From the NCBI GenBank assembly GCA_023128965.1, contig JAGMCY010000150.1:1-39444 (forward strand): a stretch of DNA of 39,444 nucleotides, written 5' to 3'. The notes beneath the pieces are model-generated. The model saw only the letters and a list, made by a program, of their open reading frames with translations, was not told the origin of the DNA and did not search any database. Origin of the DNA: Candidatus Aenigmatarchaeota archaeon (lineage in GTDB: Archaea; Aenigmatarchaeota; Aenigmatarchaeia; QMZP01; QMZT01). The translations under genes were made by a program, and so were the position numbers. Of the stretch, positions 23,918-31,414 are shown piece after piece (the first letter of the stretch is position 1; each line of letters starts with the position of its first letter).

Positions 23918-24658
23918 ATGGATACAGGCGAATACAACAGAAAATTTTATTCAAAGATATTCGACAATAAAGCAAAAATGTACTACAGTATACAGAAAAA
24001 GAAGATAGAAATAGTGTTGAAATTACTGGAAAAACACGAAAATGGGAGAGTTCTGGATATTGGTTGTGGTGACGGCTTGATATCGACCTTGATAGCCAAT
24101 GTGACAAAAGCGAAGGTCTACGGGGTGGATATAAGCCGCAAGGCTTTATCGAAAGCGAGGAAAAAAGGGATAATCACAAGGGCGATGAATGTGGACAAAC
24201 AGGGATTCCCCTTCGAAGAGGAAAGTTTTGATGCGGTATTCTGCGGGGATTTGCTTGAGCATTTGTACGACACGGAAAACCTATTAGAGAATGTGAGGAA
24301 AATTCTGAAACCGAACGGGTACCTTATAATCTCGGTTCCCAACATCGCTTCGTGGTATAACCGGGGGTTCCTTTTGTTGGGCTACATGCCCACCTGGATT
24401 GAATCCTCTCTTAAAACGTATACAGGGAATCCGGTCATTAAAGAGGGTGTGGGTCACATCCACGCGTTCACAAAACGCTCGCTGACAGAGCTCCTGGTGT
24501 TTAAGGGGTTTTCCATAGAAAAGGTTACTGGAAGCCCCGTGCTAGCAGATGGTACGAGAAGAAAATGGAAGGAGAGGCTGTGGAACGGGGCGGATTCGTT
24601 TTTCGCAAAGAAGGCCTCCCTGGCCTCGACGCTGGTCATGAAGGCGAGGAAAAGATAA
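23918..24658 (+). CDS. SAM-dependent class I methyltransferase
   Basis: This 246-residue methyltransferase has motif I VLDIGCGDG (45-53), the acidic end of strand 2 in VYGVDIS (Asp71), and the FDAVFCGDLLEHLYD segment (104-118) typical of UbiE/Coq5-like and small-molecule methyltransferases. The NGYLIISVPN strand follows. The C-terminal part is basic. No membrane segment is present. It lies 33 bp upstream of a UbiA-like membrane protein on the same strand, so the pair may modify a lipid or isoprenoid. The substrate cannot be told from the sequence. Confidence 0.88.
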   Translation: MDTGEYNRKFYSKIFDNKAKMYYSIQKKKIEIVLKLLEKHENGRVLDIGCGDGLISTLIANVTKAKVYGVDISRKALSKARKKGIITRAMNVDKQGFPFEEESFDAVFCGDLLEHLYDTENLLENVRKILKPNGYLIISVPNIASWYNRGFLLLGYMPTWIESSLKTYTGNPVIKEGVGHIHAFTKRSLTELLVFKGFSIEKVTGSPVLADGTRRKWKERLWNGADSFFAKKASLASTLVMKARKR

Positions 24659-24691
24659 AAGAGACGTGTTTGAATATATAACTGTGGGATC

Positions 24692-25699
24692 ATGAAAAGG
24701 ACCTTTTTCAACAGCGTGACGATAAGCCTGCCAAAGAACATCATCCAATTCTCGTTAGGCGTTATTCTTTACTGGTTCCTGCTGGGCATACCAAATACGT
24801 ATACAACCCTGCTGGCCTTGTCCGGGTTTCTCATCGCGTATTCCTCTGTTTACCTCTACAACGATATGGTTGATCACAAGGAAGACAGGAGGGACAGGGA
24901 AAAATTGAAATGGAAACTTGTCGCTGGCGGCCACATGGGAGTGAATTCGGCGAGAGTGCTTTCTTTATTTTTTGCAGGTTTTGGTCTCGCGATATCCTTC
25001 CTCGTGGGCAGGTGGTTTTTCCTGATGGTGCTGGCAATGCTATCCCTTAACATTCTCCATTCTTCACCATACACCAGGTTTAAAAAAAGTCTGCGTAAAA
25101 CAACGGTGAACATGACGGCAATAGAGTTCTTGAAATTTTCCTGCGGCTGGTTCGCGCTCACGAGCGACTTGACGAAATTCCCCTTCTGGCTGATTTTCGC
25201 TTTTTCAATAGTTTACACAACGAGTTATTTGATTTACAAATTCAAATTCAGGGGCGGGACGATAAAGAGCAACAAAAAGCTCTTCATCGGCTTGGGAACA
25301 ATCGGCATGTTTTCCTACATAATATCATTCGTTCAATACGGTTTCCCTCTAAGCATGATACTTCTTATAACCATACCGTTATTCGTGCTTTTGCTGTTCA
25401 AACAGATGGATATAGAATTCCACAAGATCAACAACATGATAGTGATAGAATACCTTCTGCTACCCGTGGTTATCATCTCATTTATGGTACTCATGATACC
25501 GGTTGTCGGCCAAGCTAATGAAGAGATGGCGGACACGATCGATACGTATACAGAAAATATAATAGACGATATCCCAGAAACCATAACCGAACCGATAGAC
25601 AACCTAACGGACGAACTGAAGAAATATGAAACACTCGAAGACATAGAGGAGGGAATAAAAGAGGGCTTCGAAAACATAACCGGGTCGCTGAAAAGTTAA
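24692..25699 (+). CDS. UbiA-like prenyltransferase family membrane protein
   Basis: This 335-residue protein has about eight membrane segments in residues 15-275. The first prenyl-diphosphate/Mg2+ motif NDMVDHKED (Asn57, Asp58, Asp61, Asp65) is clear, as is the early segment SSVYLYND. The segment where UbiA enzymes have a second DxxxD motif shows none here (YLIYKFKFRGG). After the last membrane helix comes an acidic tail of about 60 residues (DTIDTYTENIIDDIPETIT and onward) unlike typical family members. It may be a divergent or non-catalytic member, or one with relaxed metal binding. It follows the methyltransferase gene and its stop overlaps that of the convergent PHP gene. Confidence 0.75.
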   Translation: MKRTFFNSVTISLPKNIIQFSLGVILYWFLLGIPNTYTTLLALSGFLIAYSSVYLYNDMVDHKEDRRDREKLKWKLVAGGHMGVNSARVLSLFFAGFGLAISFLVGRWFFLMVLAMLSLNILHSSPYTRFKKSLRKTTVNMTAIEFLKFSCGWFALTSDLTKFPFWLIFAFSIVYTTSYLIYKFKFRGGTIKSNKKLFIGLGTIGMFSYIISFVQYGFPLSMILLITIPLFVLLLFKQMDIEFHKINNMIVIEYLLLPVVIISFMVLMIPVVGQANEEMADTIDTYTENIIDDIPETITEPIDNLTDELKKYETLEDIEEGIKEGFENITGSLKS

Positions 25700-26370
25700 A
25701 ACCTCCTCCCCATTTTCGTTACGAAAGTTTTCCAGTGCGGAAGCACGCCTGTTTTCCCCCCGAATATTTTGGTTTTCCCACCTTTAACCGCCTCCAGTAT
25801 CTTGTCCTTCTGTTTCTCGGAGTACACGAATGTGTAGGCAGAACCAAGTTCCGCCCCGAAATGCGCATCCGAGCCGGCGACTTTCGGAAGCTTGTGTTCT
25901 TCAGCGAATTTCGAAGCATTTTTGTTGAATCTATCAAGCAGGGTTCTGGCGTTGAAAACCTCCACCGCGTCTATATACCTGACGATTTTTTCTATTCCCT
26001 TTCCCACTCCTCTCCTCATTTTGTCGAATGGGTGGGGAACCAAAACGAAGCCGCCCTGCTCCTTGATAAGCTTGCAGGTCTGTGCGAGCGTGAGGTCTGA
26101 AGGGATATCCTCCTTCAGGTTCAGGCCTATGATTTCGCCGCTTTCAGTTTTAATCTCAGAGCCCACGAAAACGATCAAACCCTTCGCAAGTTTCTCGGTT
26201 TCCTTCCCCCCTTCTACGCTGTTGTGGTCGGTCACGGCTATCGCATCAAGACCGAGTTTTTTGGCAAGGTCTATGATCTCTTCCGGGGACATATTGCCAT
26301 CCATGGAAAAATCCGAATGTATGTGGAAATCAACCTTCAGTCTTCGCCTTTTCGAACCTACCAGGGACAT
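25696..26370 (-). CDS. PHP-domain phosphoesterase
   Basis: This 224-residue PHP-fold metallophosphoesterase has DFHIHSDFS (His16, His18), VTDHNSV (Asp48, His49), GSEI (Glu72), LVPHPFD (His113) and the C-terminal GSDAH (Asp168, His170), so the trinuclear metal site looks complete. Related stand-alone proteins hydrolyse nucleoside or sugar phosphates. PHP domains also occur in polymerases, but no such fusion is present. The substrate is unknown. The gene is convergent with the UbiA-like gene (4-bp overlap) and divergent from glyS. Confidence 0.88.
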   Translation of the reverse strand: MSLVGSKRRRLKVDFHIHSDFSMDGNMSPEEIIDLAKKLGLDAIAVTDHNSVEGGKETEKLAKGLIVFVGSEIKTESGEIIGLNLKEDIPSDLTLAQTCKLIKEQGGFVLVPHPFDKMRRGVGKGIEKIVRYIDAVEVFNARTLLDRFNKNASKFAEEHKLPKVAGSDAHFGAELGSAYTFVYSEKQKDKILEAVKGGKTKIFGGKTGVLPHWKTFVTKMGRRF

Positions 26371-26414
26371 ACTATCTTATTAAAGCGATTACAATAAATT
26401 TATATGTGATAAAC

Positions 26415-27887
26415 ATGGACAAGTTCCTTCGTATCCAAGAGCTCGCAGATCAGAGGGGTCTGTTCTTCCCCTCAGCCGAAATCCACTCGCCCCCCTCAGG
26501 TTTCTGGGATTTCGGTCATCTGGGAGCGGTGTCGAGGAGGAAGATTATTGATCTGTGGAGGAAAGAGGTCGTCAGGAAAACGGATTCACTCGAAATCGAG
26601 GGGTGTTTAATACTCCCTAAAAAGAATTTCGAGGCTTCAGGACACCTGAAAGGTTTTGTTGACCCTTTAATACAGTGCAAAAAATGCCACAAGATATTCA
26701 GGGCGGATAAACTGATAGAGGAGAAGACGAAGAAATCAATCCCGGAAGCTCTGGACATTTCGGAGTTCAACAAGCTGGTAAAGAAATTCGAAATCCGCTG
26801 CCCAGAATGCAAAGGAGGATTTTCGAGCGTGAAAAAATTCAACATGATGATAGGGGTTTCAATCGGGCCTTTGTCCAAAGAACTAAACGCTTATCTCAGG
26901 CCCGAGACATGCCAGAACATATTCACCGCGTTTCAGAAGATCTACAAAACCTCTCGTGTCTCGCTTCCCTTAGGCATATCCCAGGTGGGTCGCGCTTTCA
27001 GAAACGAGATCTCCCCAAGACAGGGGTTGATAAGGACGAGGGAGTTCACGCAGCTGGAAACAGAGGTTTTTTTCAACCCTAAAAAAATAAATGATCTGCC
27101 CGAATTCGATAAGTACAAGAACATGAAACTCCGGTTGAAACTTCTCGGCAAGGAGAAAACGGAACCCTTCACCCCAGAACGAGCGGTGAAGAAAAAGATA
27201 ATATCAGGGAAGCTGATAGGCTATTACCTAGCGATTACCCAACAATTCTTCGAGAAATGCGGTTTCCCTCCGAAGGATATCCGCTTCCGCGAACTCGAGG
27301 ATAAAGCGAAAGCTTTCTATTCGAAGGAAACATGGGATTTCGAGGTGAAGACGAGCGTTGGATGGCTTGAACTCGTAGCATGCAATTACAGGACAGATTT
27401 CGATCTGTCCTCACATTCTAAGGTTTCCGGAACGGACCTCTCGGTCGTAGAGAACGATGAGAAATTCATCCCCCACGTTTTCGAATTGTCAATGGGCCTC
27501 GACCGCATATTTTACGCCGTTCTCGAGAATTCGCTCACGGAGAGGAAAGGAAAACCTGTCCTTAAATTCCCCCGCAACCTCACGCCTCTGGATGTTATTA
27601 TCCTCCCGCTCGTGAGAAAGGACGGAATCGGCAAGAAAGCGAGGGAAATACACGAGATGCTGAAAACGAAATTTGAAACCAAATACGACGAGAAACAGTC
27701 GATCGGAAAGCGCTACGTGATCTATGACCAACTTGGCGTCCCTCTCGCGATCACAATAGACTATGATTCGTTGAAAAAGCAGGACGCCACCTTACGAGAT
27801 AGAGACAGCATGAAGCAGATACGGGTGAAGATAAAGGATCTCGAAACCAAAATAAGCGATTTCTTCGAGGGCAAGAAGATATTCTAA
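26415..27887 (+). CDS. glyS: Glycyl-tRNA synthetase (archaeal/eukaryotic type)
   Basis: This is an alpha2-type class II GlyRS of about 490 residues. It has the family start FFPSAEIHSPPSGFWDFGHLG, a zinc-binding insertion (CKKC, then CPEC about 110 residues later in the nucleotide sequence), motif 2 GRAFRNEISPRQGLIRTREF, the glycine-pocket region WLELVACNYRTDFDLS with SGTDLSV, motif 3 ELSMGLDRIFYAVLE and a C-terminal anticodon-binding domain (LTPLDVIILPLV to the end). It charges tRNA-Gly in the cytoplasm. ATG 26415 fits the family better than the in-frame GTG 26406. The A/T-rich stretch upstream suggests a leaderless or nearly leaderless mRNA. Its stop overlaps that of the convergent CBS gene by 4 bp. 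Confidence 0.95.
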   Translation: MDKFLRIQELADQRGLFFPSAEIHSPPSGFWDFGHLGAVSRRKIIDLWRKEVVRKTDSLEIEGCLILPKKNFEASGHLKGFVDPLIQCKKCHKIFRADKLIEEKTKKSIPEALDISEFNKLVKKFEIRCPECKGGFSSVKKFNMMIGVSIGPLSKELNAYLRPETCQNIFTAFQKIYKTSRVSLPLGISQVGRAFRNEISPRQGLIRTREFTQLETEVFFNPKKINDLPEFDKYKNMKLRLKLLGKEKTEPFTPERAVKKKIISGKLIGYYLAITQQFFEKCGFPPKDIRFRELEDKAKAFYSKETWDFEVKTSVGWLELVACNYRTDFDLSSHSKVSGTDLSVVENDEKFIPHVFELSMGLDRIFYAVLENSLTERKGKPVLKFPRNLTPLDVIILPLVRKDGIGKKAREIHEMLKTKFETKYDEKQSIGKRYVIYDQLGVPLAITIDYDSLKKQDATLRDRDSMKQIRVKIKDLETKISDFFEGKKIF

Positions 27888-28969
27888 TACCCTCTCCATT
27901 TTTCTATACGTTTGTGGACTTCCCTTTCCACTTTCGCTAGAAACAGCTTCATCGCCTTTGTCGGGTCCCACTCGTGATCGCTCGCGTAGAAGCTCCCCTT
28001 ATCCGTCACGAACCTGCCCTGCACGGAATACTTCTTTCGCCTTCCTCCCGTCTTATGCGTTTCGACATGTATCGCCACGTAAGTCACGGTTAAGAGTTTC
28101 AGGAGTTTCGAGATCGTATTCTCCACCATCTCGTCCATTTTCATCCTTATGAACTCATCCTCATCATCCAGGCCGGTGACCCTTACGTAAACGGTTTCGA
28201 GGGATTTTCCTATGAGCTTGAACAGGTCTTTCACGGTTATCATTCCCATAAGCCTTCCGTTTCTCTCCACGATAACCGTGCAGATACCCTCTTTCGAAAC
28301 TTTACTGACTATTTTTTCCAGGTCAGTTTCCGGGTTCACTTTCGTTATACCGGTTCTCAGAAATTTACCTATGTCGATACCTCCCAGTTTTGTTTTATCC
28401 CCGAACCTTTCCCCGCGTTTTGATCTGCGTTCGTCAACCAGTATGTTTATAAGGCTCAGGCCGTCAACGAGACCCTTGAATCTCCCCTTCCCGTCGAGGA
28501 TTGGTATCCTGTTGAGCCCGAGGTCCTTCATGGTGGAGATCACCGTCGAAAGCGTATCGTCCTCGCTCGCACAATAAGGAAACTGCATGATATCCTTCGC
28601 TTTCTTCCCCTCGAAGATTTCGTCCTTTACGAACCCCAAGAGTTTAGGCTTCGAAACAGCGTAGATTTTTCCTTCCTTCTCGACCGGAAGCGATCTGTAT
28701 TCGCTCACCAGCATATAGTTGATTATATCCCCGACAGAAGTATCTACGGGAAAGGGGGTTAAGGGTTTCATGAAATACGAGATCTTCGTCTTTTGCGGTT
28801 CGCTCACCTTCCTCTTCACGATATCATCCAGCGTGACGATCCCTTCAAACCCACCGTCAAATACAAATGCCTCGTATTTCTTACGCTCTGCCATTTTGGA
28901 AACGACGTGGGACAGGCTTTCGTTCGGCCCCACGAGAAATGCTTCCTCGATTACATCTTCCAGATCCAT
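27884..28969 (-). CDS. Four-CBS protein with a C-terminal HPF/S30AE-like domain
   Basis: This 361-residue protein has four CBS modules at about residues 5-55, 65-115, 123-180 and 200-255. From residue 259 it changes to a different alpha/beta domain: VYVRVTGLDDEDEFIRMKM, a helix MVENTISKLLKLL, strand YVAIHVETHK, strand KKYSVQGRFVT, then HEWDPTKAMKLFLAKVEREVHKRIEK. The strand-helix-strand-strand-strand-helix order and the final basic helix resemble ribosome hibernation factors (S30AE/HPF/RaiA fold). The start is 4 bp after the stop of rps17e, which is direct genomic evidence for a ribosomal link. I infer a nucleotide-sensing ribosome-associated factor. The HPF-like match is by eye and needs a structure or profile test. 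Confidence 0.72.
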   Translation of the reverse strand: MDLEDVIEEAFLVGPNESLSHVVSKMAERKKYEAFVFDGGFEGIVTLDDIVKRKVSEPQKTKISYFMKPLTPFPVDTSVGDIINYMLVSEYRSLPVEKEGKIYAVSKPKLLGFVKDEIFEGKKAKDIMQFPYCASEDDTLSTVISTMKDLGLNRIPILDGKGRFKGLVDGLSLINILVDERRSKRGERFGDKTKLGGIDIGKFLRTGITKVNPETDLEKIVSKVSKEGICTVIVERNGRLMGMITVKDLFKLIGKSLETVYVRVTGLDDEDEFIRMKMDEMVENTISKLLKLLTVTYVAIHVETHKTGGRRKKYSVQGRFVTDKGSFYASDHEWDPTKAMKLFLAKVEREVHKRIEKWRGY

Positions 28970-28973
28970 AGAA

Positions 28974-29174
28974 TCACAAGCCGCTCTTGCTTATCCTCTT
29001 CATTTCCTTCGTTATGTAACCTGCAACCACGTTCTTTATTTTTTTTGACTTTATGTTCTTTATCTTCGAAAGAATCTCTTTGTTCTTCCCAAAATCATCG
29101 GTGAATTTATCACCGTGTTCCTTTATCAGCTCGTTACCTAATGTTTTGATCGCAATGGTTTTTATCCTTCCCAT
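28974..29174 (-). CDS. rps17e: Small ribosomal subunit protein S17e (eS17)
   Basis: This 66-residue eS17 has the signature MGRIKTIAIKTLGNELI, FTDDFGKNKEIL and KKIKNVVAGYITK. Its length is normal for archaea. ATG 29174 is chosen on family alignment, since the frame is open further upstream only through a TTG. The sequence AGGGGAAGAT just before the ATG is a likely Shine-Dalgarno. It is followed after 4 bp by the CBS/HPF-like gene and lies 38 bp after the TadC-like pair on the same strand. Confidence 0.93.
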   Translation of the reverse strand: MGRIKTIAIKTLGNELIKEHGDKFTDDFGKNKEILSKIKNIKSKKIKNVVAGYITKEMKRISKSGL

Positions 29175-29212
29175 ATCTTCCCCTCGCAATAATACATATT
29201 CTCAATGGATAT

Positions 29213-30073
29213 TTAAAACATTGCTATCTCAAGCTGCCCGAGAAGCGAGAAAATCGTATACCCGATCACTATCAGAACTATGCTGTGTTTTAATCCTGCC
29301 ATTACCGAACCCTCTGCCATCTTACCCGTAGCCAGACCTGCGAAGAACCCTTGTATGAGTATGAAGTTTATGAAGGTCTGCGTGTAAAGTTCCGCGGGCA
29401 TGGTCGGGGTTGTTGCCGTTTCCCCCAGGGTGGGGGTCTCCATCGTCCCCAGGGCGGGTATCAGAAACGTCTTCAGAATCAGCAGGATGAAAATGAAAAT
29501 GAAAAATATCAGATAGGAGGTCACGAGTTGGGATTGAACCGAGACCGATCTCTCCTGCTTTATCTTGTTAATCTCGATCAGTGATTGGCCTATCGCCCTC
29601 AACGTATCCGAAATCTTCCCGCCCACCTTATAGGTTTCTATGATCGTGCTCACCGACCTCTTTAACGGCATTGAATTGACCTTTTCAGAGAACATCTTAA
29701 GCGCCTTTTCAAAGGGAATTCCCCACTCGACCTTGCTCTCTATTCCCTTTACGTATGGAGTTAGAGACCTGTAATCCTTTTTAGAGGCGTGTTTAAGAGC
29801 GATAGGCAACGTCATCCCGGAATCTATGGACCCCGTGAGGTCTGTTATGAAAACCACGAACTGCTCCTCTATCTCCTTGCGTATCTTGTACCTTTTATAG
29901 AAAATGAGAAAGGGCGGGACAATCGCTATCAAAGCTCCCAACACGTTTACAAGGGGCGATATGAAAGGGAAGATACCCGATATGAAAAAGAAGTTGAAGA
30001 CTAGCAGTACGACTCCAAATATCACGAAAAGGATTTCAAACACGAGAGCCCTTCCAAATTCCATCCTAAACAC
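29213..30073 (-). CDS. TadC/FlaJ-like pilus assembly membrane protein (second of pair)
   Basis: This 286-residue protein is of the type II secretion F-domain class. Two hydrophobic helices lie near the N-terminus (about 10-35 and 38-60). The cytoplasmic F domain has the typical stretch SGMTLPIALKHASKKDY, GIPFEKALKMFSEKV and VSTIIETYKVGGKISDTL. It is followed by further membrane helices with a loop between them and the tail GYTIFSLLGQLEIAMF. It forms the inner-membrane platform turned by a GspE/TadA-type ATPase. The start overlaps the end of the first TadC-like gene by 8 bp, so the two probably form a heterodimer. The matching ATPase is not adjacent, and candidates are at 8666 and 35402. Confidence 0.87.
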   Translation of the reverse strand: MFRMEFGRALVFEILFVIFGVVLLVFNFFFISGIFPFISPLVNVLGALIAIVPPFLIFYKRYKIRKEIEEQFVVFITDLTGSIDSGMTLPIALKHASKKDYRSLTPYVKGIESKVEWGIPFEKALKMFSEKVNSMPLKRSVSTIIETYKVGGKISDTLRAIGQSLIEINKIKQERSVSVQSQLVTSYLIFFIFIFILLILKTFLIPALGTMETPTLGETATTPTMPAELYTQTFINFILIQGFFAGLATGKMAEGSVMAGLKHSIVLIVIGYTIFSLLGQLEIAMF

Positions 30074-30944
30074 CAGGATACGTAATATGTATGAATATTA
30101 TGAAACCCGTGTTAAGCACGGGGAGCATGACCCACGTTATCAGCAACATCAATTCGTTTATTGTCAAACCCATCACAGTCCCCCCTATTATGCTCATCGT
30201 CGCTAGCAAGGAAAGCATCATGAGGGGAGCCGCGACTAGCAAAGCGGTGTAGATGTCGGCGTACGTTGATAACGTTTTCAAATACTTTTCCCTCTTGATC
30301 CTGTAATCGAACAACGCCTTGTCGGCCATCTGCCTGAGATATTCGACCATGTTCCCACCTGATTCTGTGGTTGAGACTATCCCGAGCAAGATATCCCTGA
30401 AATTCTGTGAGGGAGTCCGCTCCGCGATGTCTTTCAACGCATCCACTGAGCTCATCCCGAATGTTTTAATGTTCCTCATTATCAATTTCGAATCCTCTGT
30501 TATCTCCCCGTATTCCTCGAATCCAGTGAGTAGTTCGAAAATGAACTCCGTGGGTATTCCGGAAGAGGCGATTGCTGCCATGTGGGTTATAGCGAAGGGA
30601 AGGTTGTTTTCAATGGATTTCTTCCTTGCGTTCTCCCTCTGAACAGGATAAAGGTAAAGGATTATGAAAACTATCGAGGCAACGAACACGGGAAAGAAAA
30701 TAACACTGAATATGTATATGTAGAATTCGACCTCTATCAGGAACGTCAGGAAAACGAAAATGGAAATGAAGGAGACCACCAATGAAAGTAATGTCGTGAA
30801 GAAGAGCATACCGACCCAAGTTTTCAACAACACCTTCATATTCGCATTTCTTATGTGGGGCTCCAAAGGCTTAAAGGAATCGATATACTTCTCAATCAGA
30901 TCTCCGAAAAGAACAAGTGACAGTTTTTTGTAAAGTGATAGCAT
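30066..30944 (-). CDS. TadC/FlaJ-like pilus assembly membrane protein (first of pair)
   Basis: This 292-residue protein has two N-terminal hydrophobic segments (about 45-70 and 75-105), the F-domain helix bundle (SGIPTEFIFELLTGFEEYG, SSVDALKDIAERTP, STTESGGNMVEYLRQMA) and C-terminal hydrophobic segments ending in VLNTGFIIFIHITYP. It is the platform protein of a type IV pilus-like machine, paired with the downstream gene that overlaps it by 8 bp. The ATG at 30944 lies 48 bp downstream of the 3' end of the SRP RNA on the same strand, so transcription from the SRP RNA promoter could read into it unless terminated at the T-run there. Confidence 0.85.
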   Translation of the reverse strand: MLSLYKKLSLVLFGDLIEKYIDSFKPLEPHIRNANMKVLLKTWVGMLFFTTLLSLVVSFISIFVFLTFLIEVEFYIYIFSVIFFPVFVASIVFIILYLYPVQRENARKKSIENNLPFAITHMAAIASSGIPTEFIFELLTGFEEYGEITEDSKLIMRNIKTFGMSSVDALKDIAERTPSQNFRDILLGIVSTTESGGNMVEYLRQMADKALFDYRIKREKYLKTLSTYADIYTALLVAAPLMMLSLLATMSIIGGTVMGLTINELMLLITWVMLPVLNTGFIIFIHITYPGV

Positions 30945-30992
30945 ATTAAAATATTATCCTTGCATATAAAATACTTCTTGATAAACAAAAAG

Positions 30993-31308
30993 GCAGAGAG
31001 CATGTTTACGGTAGACTTCACGAAAAACTGCAAGTTATCCAATTTACCTTCTCCACCCTGCAACCCCGCAAGCATCACAAACATGGCTTAGGGATGCTGT
31101 CTTTCGGGAAGGACACGCATTCTGCGTGTCAAACTTTCCAACCCTGACCCGGTTCACCATGGAAATGATCCCGCAGGACAAGGCTTCTCAGTTGGCAGAT
31201 CAGGCTTACAGTTTATTGCAAAGCCACCCGTAAACTACAACCGGCCATGAAGGCCATTTGCCACCCGAAGGTACGGTAGGCCTAGCCCCGTGGTTGGAGG
31301 CTCTCTGC
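30993..31308 (-). ncRNA. Signal recognition particle RNA (7S/SRP RNA)
   Basis: The minus strand holds an RNA of about 316 nt whose ends pair as helix 1 (GCAGAGAG at 31308-31301 with CTCTCTGC at 31000-30993). The Alu-side segment has GGGGCTAGGCC near the 5' end. The S domain contains the diagnostic helix 8 strands CATGGTGAACCGGGTCAGG (from 31161) and ACAGCATCCCTAAGCCATG (to 31082), which bind SRP54. The RNA scaffolds SRP for co-translational membrane targeting. Unusually, the two helix 8 strands are separated by 44 nt rather than about 10 (see the helix 8 insertion entry). A TATA box sits about 27 nt upstream, and a T-run (CTTTTTG, about 30987-30992) follows the 3' end as a likely terminator. 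Confidence 0.92.
31082..31161 (-). other. Helix 8 of the SRP RNA with a 33-nt insertion at its tip
   Basis: The outer stem (CATGG/CCATG) and symmetric-loop strands (GGTCAGG, ACAGC) are conserved, but the tip is extended. The pentamer GAAAG occurs twice, 33 nt apart (plus-strand CTTTC at 31134-31138 and 31101-31105). Deleting one unit gives GTTGGAAAGAC, close to the usual GGAA-capped tip. As written, the extra bases form a longer stem with a UUU bulge, a 7-bp GACACGC/GCGTGTC helix (31130-31124 with 31118-31112) and an AGAAU loop. Confidence 0.75.
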
Positions 31309-31329
31309 ATTTAATAATCCGATAAGATG

Positions 31330-31344
31330 GATTTAAATTATTTA
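31330..31344 (-). promoter_or_regulatory. TATA box of the SRP RNA gene
   Basis: On the minus strand TAATTTAAAT (about 31331-31340) is centred roughly 27 nt upstream of the helix 1 start at 31308, the standard archaeal spacing. Confidence 0.7.
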
Positions 31345-31414
31345 GGTCGGGCACATTCCCCTCAAAAAGATAATATAAAACTTAAAAAACAATTATATAC
31401 CGATTGGTGTCAGC

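Noticed and set aside
30896..31084. Minus-strand frame of 62 codons before the TadC-like gene
   Set aside because: It lies inside the SRP RNA gene and its 3' flank, and has no recognisable protein features.
31101..31138. The SRP RNA insertion as a bulge-helix-bulge intron
   Set aside because: None of the six boundary choices allowed by the GAAAG repeat gives a 4-bp central helix between 3-nt bulges, so I describe it as an extended helix 8 instead.
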